64,000 nt of DNA from Vishniacozyma victoriae (taxonomy: Eukaryota > Basidiomycota > Tremellomycetes > Tremellales > Bulleribasidiaceae): contig JADPYG010000088.1 in assembly GCA_017654735.1 (NCBI GenBank), positions 3,410,001 to 3,474,000 of the forward strand. Reading direction: 5' to 3'. Below the pieces are notes generated by a model. That model was not told where the DNA came from. It ran no database searches and was given only the letters and a program-made list of their open reading frames with translations. Shown one piece after another: positions 34,901 through 44,695 of the stretch (within the stretch, counting starts at the first letter, position 1; each line of letters begins with the position of its first letter). The position numbers were made by a program, and so were the translations under genes.

Positions 34901-35214
34901 GAAATTGGAGGGGATTTCGCAATGTGAAAAGGTAATGTTTCATCATCACTGATTTCCCCTTCTTCCTTGTCCTCCACAATCTCCTTTCCCTTTCCCTTGT
35001 CCAGCTTCATTGTGACTATAGGAGGCGTATCGGGCGGTGTAGCAATACGTGAAGTTTCATAGTCTGCGTTGTTGGTTGATGGTGATGGTGGTTGAATTGT
35101 CGATGCTGTAGTTGATACGGTTGACGTTGAAGTTGATACCGTAGATGCGTCAGACGCTCTGCCGGGGTGAACGAGCGCGGGGTTAGCACTCATCCGGGAT
35201 GAGGCCGACCCCAT
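31917..35214 (-). CDS. Red1/ZFC3H1-like putative exosome-adaptor zinc-finger protein
   Basis: Starts at ATG 35214 (MGSASSRMSANPALVHPG). Two long exons joined by a 42-nt intron (LALPSS/LTAEEAEQYIDII) are mostly disordered, with acidic EEGEI motifs (KEEGEISDDE, EEEEGEIPDE) and the block MKRLIISLDESDDED, then a Lys/Glu coiled coil (LLKEKEDDMMKLREKILKL). Beyond 32.7 kb, which could be mistaken for the end, three small exons continue: GMAIDPEEEEAQPITRTPEL, RFKAYRSILDRYPQL, and FDPERMSKTILTRR with the finger CGVEVAGGSCANSACSDIH. A last exon starts near DDDMVEYIHGSFD and stops at 31917. The C-x(8)-C-x(4)-C-x(3)-H finger preceded by FKAYR and FDPER is the signature of the ZFC3H1/Red1 family, which hands nuclear RNAs to Mtr4 and the exosome. 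The exon edge near 32.2 kb is uncertain. Confidence 0.68.
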
Positions 35215-35833
35215 GAGGAAGGGCGGGAAGAAAAAGGTAGTCAAGGACGTTGTGAACTAGTGGCGAGATTTTGTCTTCTGACTCGCCATTGAAGAGAAAG
35301 GCAGTCAGAGGGGCGGTGGTCTAGTCTTTATAGATGGCTGATTGTGGGTTTGCTGTGCTGATCTACGATAAGGGGAATGACGATGAGTATCAAAGGAGTG
35401 GTGGGGCTTTAACAATGGAAGGGGGAGAGAGAGAGGGAAGGGAATGCTGGGCGTTGATTGAAGCAAGAAGGAGAAGAGAAGGGAAGGGAAGTTAAACGCG
35501 AAAGAAGTGAGGCGATTTGTTTCCGCTGGGATTGGGTTGGGATGGGATGGGTTGGGATGGGATGGGTTGGGTTGAATTGGTCAGGCTAGGCTAGGATAGG
35601 TTAGGACAGGATAGGCTAGAGCATGCAGAGGCCGAAGGAAGCCGGAAGAGAGAGCCAAGAACAGAGCCATTGTCAACAAAATGCATAGAGCAATTGCGAG
35701 GAGCAGGAGGGAGTCGGAATCAAGAGTTTCTAAAGCATGTATACACTATTCTACTAAGGCATCAAATCTGTGAACCAGCACAGAGAGCCATTGACCAATC
35801 TATCATAACACAATCCAAAATCACACACACATC
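35215..35833. other. Intergenic: Red1-like promoter and GH71 3' flank
   Basis: 619 nt. It contains a purine-rich stretch at 35415-35500 and the G-rich repeat listed separately. No gene was seen. Confidence 0.6.
35527..35618. repeat. G-rich degenerate pentamer repeat, G-quadruplex-like
   Basis: The plus strand carries about ten GGG runs spaced mostly by two bases (TTGGGATGGGATGGG pattern), decaying rightwards into GGCTAGG/GGATAGG units. It lies about 310-400 nt upstream of the Red1-like ATG and 3' of the GH71 gene. Confidence 0.75.
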
Positions 35834-38358
35834 CTACGAGCTAGAACCAACGAAGTAGTTGAAGTTGTAGGTCGCAGGAGAGGTGGTGTAGTCAAACCCT
35901 TGACCAGAGACTGTAGCGACGTTCTGGCCGTTTCGGACGACTTTACCAGTCATTCCACCTGGGGCGTTGGGGATCTTGAGTTTGGTAAGACCGCCTTGGA
36001 CAGAGAAGGTCTGAGTGTTGGATCCGGAAGTCAAGGTGACTTGGGCGGGACCGGTGGTGAGCACGACAGCGTAGAGGTTGTCGTCTGTCCAGTCCCATCC
36101 GGTAGGTCGACCAATGTAATCGGGTGCGTTGGCATCGTGTGCGTGAGGTCGAGACCACATGACGAGCGAGTCCTTGGTGATGGATGGGTATTGACCAGTC
36201 TTGAATGCAGTAGCGTAGTACTGAGTCAAGACGTTCAATCCTTGATGATCAAAGCCAAGAGTCCATTTGTCGGATCCTGCAGGGAGACTACCGTGGATAG
36301 GACCAATGTATGAAGACTCTCCGTAATCGTTCCAAGTCAAGATTTCAGTCTGCTTGACTCGGTCACGCATAGAGATGATCTGTTCCCATCGAGTACAGTA
36401 GAGCCAGTCGTCACCCTTGTAGATCCAGTTCTTGTTCCAAGTATCCTGTCCGAAATGGGTAAAGAAGTAAGGCGAGACGGCGGCCATGTATTCTTTTCCA
36501 CCAAGAGCAGACATGTATCGTTCATCGGTGTTTGTCGAAATAGCATTATCTCCAACGGGCCAAGCGGAATTCCAGTTCAATTCACCATCCATCCAAGTAT
36601 TGGACGAAAAAGTGGAAACGTCCGAGAAAATCGAAGGAACAAAGAAGATGTTGACACCCTGGTTCTTCAAGGCATCAACGTACTGAGTCTGCCATCCATT
36701 AGATCCACCGACACCAAAGTTGCAGTCGGATCCAGAGAAGGTCGAGACGAGGACTTTGCCATTGTGATGAGCCTGAGCAGAAGATTTGGCAAATTGAGAA
36801 GTGTAGCCGACTAGATTGTTGGCGTCGGATTGGGACCAACATCCAAGCGAAGTCATGTCGAGCGATAGGAACAATTTGAAACCAGTTCCCTCGGCAGCGG
36901 AGTAAGCAACGGCGGCTTGGTCACGCTGCCATTGTTCGGTACCGACATTCAAGGCGAAACCATCAATACCAGCGGCCCGAGCGGCATTGATATCGGTTAC
37001 CCAGTCGGATCGAGAGTAAGAGTAGGTGTTGCCGACCATGTGGTGTGCCCAGACTTGATGCTCACCACTAGCGGAGGGGGGGTTGCCGGTAGTAGGTGGA
37101 ACAGCCGTGGCGGTCGAGGCAGGGGCGGAAGTTGCGGAGGGTGAAGCAGAGGCCGAGGGGGAGATTGAGGCCATAGGGGAGGCGGAAGAAGAGGATGCGG
37201 AGGAAGCAGAGGGAGAGGCAGTCTCGGAAGCGTCAACGGTACTGGAGAAGAGGGTGGTCACTTTGGCAGGGGCGCCAGCAGTGATGATACCGTTCGATCC
37301 ACCTGTGGGAAGGAGGACCCCACCAAGAGTAGCGGTAGCGCTGACCGGGCAGTCGGGTAGATCAGAGACGAGCTGGAAAAGCTCAAGTCCCCATCCACCA
37401 CCACAGGTCTCGGTGTTGTCGCCAGGGCAAGGAACATCACAGTTGTTGGGGTTGTACTGGTATGCTCTGGACGGTTTAGCGCCACAGAAACATTCAGTAC
37501 CTCCCTGTACACCACCGTAGATGAAGCCCTTGGCTTCACATTCTGCGAGACATTTGTCGACGGTAAGGCCGACATAGGCGAGGTTGGAGAATCCAGTCAA
37601 GATACGGTCGAACGAGTCGACGGCACATCCGAGTCGGGCCCATTCCGAGGTTTCTTCAGTGGGGGTTGTTGAAGAAGGGACAGGAGCAGTAGTGGTATTC
37701 GAAGGAGAAGGAGTAGGTGTGGGAGTGGTGGTATTGGTCGATGGTTCGCAAGCGTCAGGTGTGCTATTGTCCTTGTATAAGGATAATCGCCAGGCTTGTC
37801 CACACATTTCGGATGGGTCTCCGAAACAGGGCTTGTTGCATTGCGCATCGGCCACGACCGATCCACCGCTCCCATTGAATTCATTACCACAATAACACTG
37901 AGATTAGCGCGGTCCATGACGTAGGAGAGAAGCCTCACCTCATCACCGTACTCTGTACCAGCATAAGTGAATCCAAGTCGCTGACATTGGGTAATACACT
38001 GCGACGTAGTGAGGCGACTAGAGCGGTACGCGGTTCCGGTTAGGAGTCGAGTGAGGTGGGATTCCTGGACACATCCCTCGTAGGTCCAGCCAGTCGGGAG
38101 AGCGAGTTGACGTTTCTCGGGCAGATCTCCTGGACGTGCCTTCAAGTCAGCGTCCACTCCGAAATCAGTAATAGAATAACAACTCACCAATCCGTACTCG
38201 TCACCATAGTACCACCTTTCAGTCAAGCTGCTCCAGCTTCGCTTGACATTGGATAGCAGGTTGGCGACGCTAGGTGGAGCATGCCTTCCAGGGGGAGCAG
38301 CTTCGACTGCCGAGGCAGCCGCCAAGATAAGAGCAAGAGTTTGAACGACCGGCGCCAT
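35834..38358 (-). CDS. Secreted GH71 alpha-1,3-glucanase with two WSC domains
   Basis: The signal peptide (MAPVVQTLALILAAASAVEA, ATG 38358) is followed by two cysteine-rich WSC domains. The first has TGWTYEGCVQES, TSQCITQCQRLGFTYAGTEY, CYCGNEF and CNKPCFGDPSEMCGQ; the second has RLGCAVDSFDRILTG, TVDKCLAECEAKGFIYGG, ECFCG and CPGDNTETCGGGW. A Thr/Pro linker separates them, and a Ser/Ala-rich linker precedes the catalytic domain. The GH71 domain runs from HQVWAHHMVGNTYSYSRSDW through AARAAGIDGFALNVG, FKLFLSLDMTSLG, YFFTHFGQDTWNKNWIYKGD, EILTWNDYGESSYIGPIHG and a C-terminal beta domain. GH71 enzymes hydrolyse alpha-1,3-glucan; WSC domains bind wall polysaccharide. Introns lie at YGDE/CYCG and near 38.17-38.21 kb; the second is 48 nt and in frame, so it may be retained. 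A role in remodelling its own wall, which in tremellomycetes anchors capsule to alpha-glucan, is inferred. Confidence 0.9.
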
Positions 38359-39396
38359 TGTTTCTAAATTCTACTGTCGAGTTGTTTAAGATCGGGGTCG
38401 GGACTTTCGATTTGCGTCGAGCAAAGAGCGGTTCCGAATTATATATGGATGTGTAAAAAAAGACTGTAGTAGGGCCGTCGAGGCTAGTCTATTCGAGCAC
38501 CAGGCTCTAGTTGAATTATAAGGGGAGACGAAAAACCGGAAAAGAGCTTGTTAGCAGACCAAGAAGAAAGAATGAGAAGAAGTAGCTGGACAGATCATGG
38601 CCATTGCTTTTATTCGCTAGCCCAATCATGGCTGTCCTGAGCAAAGATCGCTCTCAGCCATCCCGAACAAGTAGGCTTTTGCTTTTACTTCTCCCTGGAG
38701 AATGGCTCAGCTCTAAGCCTAGAGCTTATAAGTAGTACTTCGGACTTTTGCTTGTTTACCCCCATCCATCGGTCCATGGTCTTGGTATCATGACGCTACT
38801 GGCGTCGTAGTGTTCACAGCCCAACAAGGCAAAATACGAGTTCCTAGGCCGTATTACCGTTGCGAATTACCATCCGATAAGATATATCTATTTGATCCAA
38901 TATGAGTGATCAGGGGCATCAATTCACCGACATTACCTTTTCAGGGTAATGACATGAATTCGTGGCTTGATAGTGGCGCTAGTCTTGGTACACGGTCAAC
39001 AACCACTTTTAGCTATTTCGTAAATGCATACCAAGCTTTTGGTACGTCTGGTAGTAAGTGCATCCGAGATTGGGTCAAATGATCGATCCGCCGTGATCTG
39101 CAGGCTGGATGGAATCGCTGCTTGACTGGTGTGAACGATGTGGCAGATGAGAATAGATGAGACAATCAAAGGAACTGTAGGCTGGAACAGACTAATAAAA
39201 CGTCCTTTGAGAGTGGATCGTCAAGGTCCCTGTCACTCTTTTGACATAGGTGCCCGTAGTCATTAGAGGCTGCTAATGTGGTCGACATGGTGGTGGCCGC
39301 AGGTCAGACCCATCATCTATCGCTTTTCGTACCCACACTGCACCAGAACTCAATATCACTCACGCAGATTCTTATCCAACCCTTACTACACTGATC
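38359..39396. other. Divergent intergenic region, 1.0 kb
   Basis: Shared upstream region of the GH71 gene and the membrane-protein gene. No gene was seen. Confidence 0.6.
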
Positions 39397-40659
39397 ATGT
39401 CCGACTCAACAGAAGACGCAAGCGCAACTACCACGTCCCCTGATACATCAACCTCGACAGTCTGCGTGTACAATGACTCTGTCACGTAAGTGATTTCAAC
39501 CTGTTACTGGCCAGGACTGACAGATAGCGACTTCCTTAAATGCAACAAGGAGAGATTCACTACTACTCAGCTCGTCGGCGGTGGGATCGGCGTCACAATG
39601 TTAATTTTCGGGCTAGCATTCGGGATCATCTGGTTCTGCCGACGAAAGAAAAGAAGAGCCCTTCCAGAAGAGAAGAAGAATGATATCGAGAGGAGTAAGA
39701 AGGCTGCCCAGGCAGACAGTGATGATGATAGTGATGATGAAGAGGATGAGCGAGAGCACAAGAGAGACCAGAAATCACCATCTGCTACTTCGGTTGCGGC
39801 TGCGAGAGCACGAGCCGCCCAACAAGCCGCCCTGGATCAGAGAAGATCCGAGGCCGAGAGAGCCCCACCTCGACCACCTCGAACCGAGCAGACCTTAGGT
39901 CACGGCCTCAATTCCCAAAGTCACAGTCACCCCTCATCTCGAGCTTCATCACGAGAAGGATCCCCTACCCCTCCTTCTCACGCTCGAAAACTCTCTCTCA
40001 CTAATCCCGACAATCGAAACTCTGCCCGGGCTTCTCGTGTCGCCCCAGCTCTGAGCAGGCCTCCGTCTTCCGTGTCGAAACCTTCCCAACCACAAAGACC
40101 CCAGACGGCTTACCAGAATCAGACTCATCAACCAGCCATCTCATCCGGCTTGAGACCCCAAGATCCCAGGACCGTTCGAGCTAGCTCATACGTACCTCAA
40201 GCTGGTGACCGACGACCTTCCCAAGCCCAAACTGTCCGAGCTCACAGTGTTCACCCACCCTCTGGTAATCCCACCAGATCGTCTTCTCGATCATCTTCCG
40301 TCTCCATGTACTCTACTACTACCAGAAAGCCTTCGTATCAAGATATTCCGCTTCCCGCCCTTCCCGCCGAAGCCCGTCACAAAGTTAGGAGTGAGAGTGT
40401 CTATTCGACCGCTTCTAGGAGGGAGTCTCCTCCGGGATATACCTCTGCCTCATCAAGAGAAACCAGCCCCAAGATGAAAGTCCAAGCTCCATCTAGACTT
40501 GTAGGTAGTCACCCGGGTGCATCGAGGCAGTCGACGGCCGCAAGTGTTCAGACGTTTGATGATGCTCGTGAGTATCTTGGAGAGGAGAAGCCAAGGAGGA
40601 CCCCAGGGAAACAGCAAGCTATCGCTGAGAGTCCAATACCGTATGAACGAGTTCCTTGA
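39397..40659 (+). CDS. Single-pass membrane protein with long basic cytoplasmic tail
   Basis: A short first exon (MSDSTEDASATTTSPDTSTS to SVT) joins across a 42-nt intron to DFLKCNKERFTTTQ. A hydrophobic segment at residues 45-66 (GGGIGVTMLIFGLAFGIIWF within it) is followed at once by the stop-transfer CRRKKRR. The outside part is about 44 residues, Ser/Thr-rich with two cysteines and no clear cleavable signal. The inside part is about 350 residues, disordered, with an acidic SDDDSDDEEDE patch, many SxxS and PxxP stretches, and Ser-Arg repeats (SSRASSREGSPTPP). This layout resembles fungal wall-sensor or polarity-anchor proteins of the Skg6/Axl2-type transmembrane family, but no ligand domain is present. 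Function is not assigned. Confidence 0.75.
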
Positions 40660-40889
40660 GTAGTTAGCCTTGTATCACAGTATCCATAAACAGCTCCTGA
40701 TTCGAATGCAAAATATACTCTAGCTCCACTGATCTTTGGGTGGCAAGCGGAAATAATTACTTAAAGGGGTAATCTCGCTTCTCATAACCGGTATGAATGC
40801 GATGAGGAACAGTAAAGCGATAGCGACAAAGGGGATTTTTTCCGTTACACCTTTCATTTCATATACAACAAGACTATCAATACTTGGAG

Positions 40890-41834
40890 ATGGCAACACC
40901 GCGAAAGACTAGATCAGCTGGACCAGCAGAGGATATCGATTTGGATCATCCCGAAGGAGGGGCTGAGGCAGATGCTCATTTAATGGGTGTCCATCCCCCT
41001 ACAAGGCTCGAGAAGGAGGTGGGTCCTGGTTCCCGCTTATGACCAGAGGTCGGACATATTCTAGAATGCTGATGAATAGCTCGCTTTTTATAGCGCTTAC
41101 CACCGAAATGAAACGAACAAGTTTATTCACTTTATTTTCGTACCAGCCTTACTTTTGTCAGTGGTCCATTCATTCTGATCCAGAACACTGCTGATCTGTA
41201 TAGCACTGGTCTCATCCTTTTGAACCACCTCCGCCTTCCAGATTCGACTGCAAAGGTCCTAGCTCCCGGTGCTGCTATTCAGCCTTCGGTCGGATTGGTT
41301 ATGATAGCAGGCTATTGCGGATATTATATCTTCCTCGACCCCGTCGGAGGTGTAAGCTTCACTACTCTTCGGACGTAGGATCCAAGCTGATATGTAGTCG
41401 CTCTTTTTACCCGTCGGAGTCGCTTTCTATCTGTTTTCGGCCTACCTCACTGTCGTCGTTCCCCACTGGTTACCATTTAGACACGCCTGGGGATGGAACG
41501 CCTCCGCTCTACCATTTGCAACGTACCTCTTTTTCGGATCATGGGTAGTACAATTCATTGGACATGGGGTATTTGAGAGGCGAGCACCGGCTCTTGTCGA
41601 TAATCTTGCTCAGGGTACGTGCTCACTTATAAGAGTCAAGGTTTTGGGCTGATGTGTAGCACTGGTACTAGCACCATTCTTTGTTTTCCTAGAAGGGCTG
41701 TTCAGCTTTAATTGTAGGTCACTCGTCAGCTGAGTTGCGATGCTGACATGACAGACAAGCCCGCTCTGCATCGACGAGTGAACAATCTCGCAAGCCAGAA
41801 GGTCGTCCAGATGAACCGAGCCAAGGCCAAGTGA
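40890..41834 (+). CDS. MPO1: Mpo1-family 2-hydroxy fatty acid dioxygenase (DUF962)
   Basis: About 210 residues from six exons. The family core is intact: [20 protein letters not shown] near residues 44-63, then hydrophobic segments [30 protein letters not shown] and [20 protein letters not shown], and the second histidine block [18 protein letters not shown] followed by [18 protein letters not shown]. The histidines in [11 protein letters not shown] and FIGHGVFE correspond to the iron ligands of Mpo1. Mpo1 is an ER membrane Fe(II) peroxide-dependent dioxygenase that shortens 2-hydroxy fatty acids from phytosphingosine breakdown by one carbon. The exon edge around 41.15 kb was chosen to give LLFTGLILLN. 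The N-terminal 40 residues are a polar, family-unlike extension. It is convergent with NMD3. Confidence 0.85.
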
Positions 41835-42488
41835 TTAGCAGACGCATTGGGTCGGAAGGGGAGAAGTGAGGTCAAGGACCAAGGCGGGAGAACCAGAAGT
41901 ATGTTGTCAACAATAAGTGTATTTCCGAGAGAGGCAGTGAAGGCGAAAGGCGATAGTAAAAGTAACTAAGTGAAAAGATGCATGACGTGAAGTAAATCTC
42001 CAATCCTATAACCCGACCAACCCTTCCTCCACCTGAAAATGTAAATCTACACGACCTGATTGTCAGCTTGCATCACCGCCTGGGAGAATACGAAAGCTGA
42101 TCCACACGCTCAATCCCTCAGTGTAACTATGATCTAGACCCGTCATTACCCAACGACACCCCCTTCCAAAAAGCCTCCCAAGACGGTCGACAAAATTCAG
42201 AAGAGGAATGCCTGCCCCTTGCCGGGACTGGACTGAGAACCATTACGGTTGGGTATGTTTTCGTCCTAGGGAAGAGCGTGTGGATTGGAAGGAGGGCAAA
42301 GGGGAGGGTATGACTTACTTAGATATATGAAGTACAAGAGAGAATAGAGTGAGGTTAGCTGAATTTTGTGCAGCGCAGGTGCGATTTGATGCAGAAATGA
42401 CACGTCATACAATCTGAGCACACCTCGGCTCAGCAAGATTACACATATATGATACATGTTACAGAACCGACTGAACTCTATGTATTGA
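41835..42488. other. Convergent 3' spacer, 0.65 kb
   Basis: It lies between the MPO1 and NMD3 stops. It holds an 8-bp inverted repeat (42147-42154 with 42248-42255), not convincing as an RNA gene. Confidence 0.5.
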
Positions 42489-44452
42489 CTACTGGTCCTC
42501 AGCAGCATCCTGCGGCTCGAATGGCGCAGCAACTTCAAGCTCCTCAAAGTGCTCAAGAAGCTCGTCCATGTCAATCTCTGGGAAGTCCTCCTCGTCATCT
42601 GCCACTGTACCCTCATCATCTCCTTCTCCGTCCTCGGCCATACCATCCTCCTCGACATCCATCTGAGCGGCAGCTTGCTTGACTGCTCCCTGTCTTCTCT
42701 TTCCACCTGCCATACCGGATCCACTTTGTCCAGCAGCCATCGGTAGATCTCCATCCGCTTCCCTCTGTTCCGTCTTGTAGAGATTGATTGCTCCACGCAT
42801 CTCCTTGTCTTCTTCCAAATCTCGCAAGAAGAGCTCGTAATCCCTTTCGACGTTCCTCTGGTCCACACCACCCTTTCGTCCAAAGGCTCCACGACCGACT
42901 GTTCCGTCGGCGACATCCTCGGCCTCTTTGGCGATGGAACGTAGTTTCCATGCTCGAGTCCTAGCCTTTCTTCTTCGGTTGGGGTAGGTCTTCTTGACAA
43001 GCATGACATCGGGTAAACGACCTTGATCAAGGGCCTCGTATTCTTCGTTGTTGAAATTCGAATTGGTCAAGTGATATCCGAGAACAGTATCTCCAGGTTG
43101 TAAGATACCACCGAGATGTGTACGTGTATGGTAAATGCCATCATCTCCCATTGCATCGTCTTCGCTGATTCCCTTTGACTTGGCGTTGGCGAGGACGACC
43201 TGGGCATCTGCTAGGATGTATTTGCCTCGAGTAGGTCCGGAAGGCTCGATATCTAGGACGAGGAATTCGACGAGATCCGAACTTGTTGCAAGTGAATCGA
43301 ATGGTGCTCGCCAGTAGACACCAGCGAGGACATCGGTTTGTTGAAGGGTCATGGGGTCCATTAAGTGAATGGAATTTCCGATCCGCGAGCACATGGTGAG
43401 GGGACTATACAATCAGCTTGAGACCTGGGAGACGCTTCTAGCTGACTCACGAGATGTTACCCCATGCCCTTGCGAGGGCTCGGGGAATACAAACTAGATC
43501 GTCCTTACAGATAGGAACAATCTCGACGGAGTACGTGAACTTGTAATTTGACGTTCCGTTGTGCGAGTCGGAAGAAATCAACTGCTCTGAACCTTTTATT
43601 CTGATGGTCAGCTCCGTCTGGTCATGGGCTCAGAAGGCTTACCTGACTGGCACGACTCCTGACAAGAAATCACACATCTTGATGGCGTTATTCCTCTCGG
43701 TGTAGAAGAAATCCAGACCATCCCTCTTCTCATTGATGTTGTTGGTATCCCTGATGAGTTAGCTGTATGCGCCCATACACGAAGCGGGGAGCTTACTTGT
43801 GAGCATTATGCTTCAAGATCAATTGCTCCAACCACAAGAACGTCCTCTTGTGCGTAACCTTCTGCCTGACTTGCACACTAGCCTTCCAAGTGTTCTTCGC
43901 TGCCAATTTCGTACATGCCGGACATTGCCCAGTGTGGACGACAAGCGTAAGGACGAATGTCTGTTGCAGGACAGTGTTGGCCAAAACCTCTTTCTGGATC
44001 GTGACCTTGATCTTTACTCGTCGAGAATGGGGCTCGGTCCAGATATATGATGCGTCGATAAGTCGGACTTTTTGTAATGGCCTTGCGATCTTCTTCAGAC
44101 ATAGGGCTGTTTGATTAGCTATTTTTCGAGGGATGAGACGCGATAGCTTACCAAGCAATTCTCGAGATTCGGGCTGACAATGAACCCATGATTGAGGTGG
44201 CGAAAGGAACCTCTCGCATCCTCTACAGAAGTTCAATGTTGCTTCCTTGGGGATTCCCTCGGTGATATCGACGGTATTTCTCAAACATCCAACACCTGTC
44301 AGTCAGCTCATGGACCACCGACTTCACGAAATATGTAGCTACTTACATAGTCCAGCACCATTCGCGGAAGAAATGACAGTTCCACAGTCTGCACATAAGA
44401 TATAACTCTCATTTCCCTTTGTATCGGGCTCGTAATCCATTGTTGCGACCAT
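42489..44452 (-). CDS. NMD3: 60S ribosomal subunit export adaptor Nmd3
   Basis: Starts at ATG 44452 (MVATMDYEPDTKGNES); a second ATG at 44440 would drop four residues. The N-terminal zinc-binding region has LCADCG, GLCVGCLRNTVDITEGIP and FCRGCERFLSPPQSWVHC, and further on GQCPACTKLAAKNTWKASVQ. The middle part follows Nmd3 throughout: KVRLIDASYIWTEPHSRRVK, LQQTFVLTLVVH, HKDTNNINEKRDGLDFFYTE, KMCDFLSGVVPVRIKGSEQL and VCIPRALARAWGNIS. The C-terminus has the Lys/Arg-rich nuclear import region (TYPNRRRKARTRAWKLR) and a leucine-rich acidic export signal (EIDMDELLEHFEELEV) near the end. Nmd3 binds the pre-60S joining face and recruits Crm1 for nuclear export. It shares a 243-nt divergent promoter with VPS15. 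Confidence 0.95.
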
Positions 44453-44695
44453 TATGTATAAGGGGTATATTAGTATATAGATAGTTAATGTAAATGACGG
44501 AGCTTTGAAATCTTTGAGTCAAGGTGGAGGGCGGTGGCGGTATAATGAGAATAACACGTCATATCGGTTCCCCACTCAGGCTGCTGATTGTCCACTTGAC
44601 ACCACCAGCTAACTTGCGGGAATCACTGACTGCAGACAAGTGTAAGGAAAGCATGACTGAAGCAAGTACATGACGAACAACGGAACAATTCGAGA
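44453..44695. promoter_or_regulatory. Bidirectional promoter NMD3 / VPS15
   Basis: Only 243 nt separates the two divergent start codons, so the two genes must share or closely overlap their control regions. No single motif was identified. Confidence 0.6.

Noticed and set aside
42147..42255. 8-bp complementary ends (TACCCAAC / GTTGGGTA) enclosing about 93 nt, tRNA-like in size
   Set aside because: No A box or B box, and no consistent D, anticodon or T stem in either orientation; likely chance.
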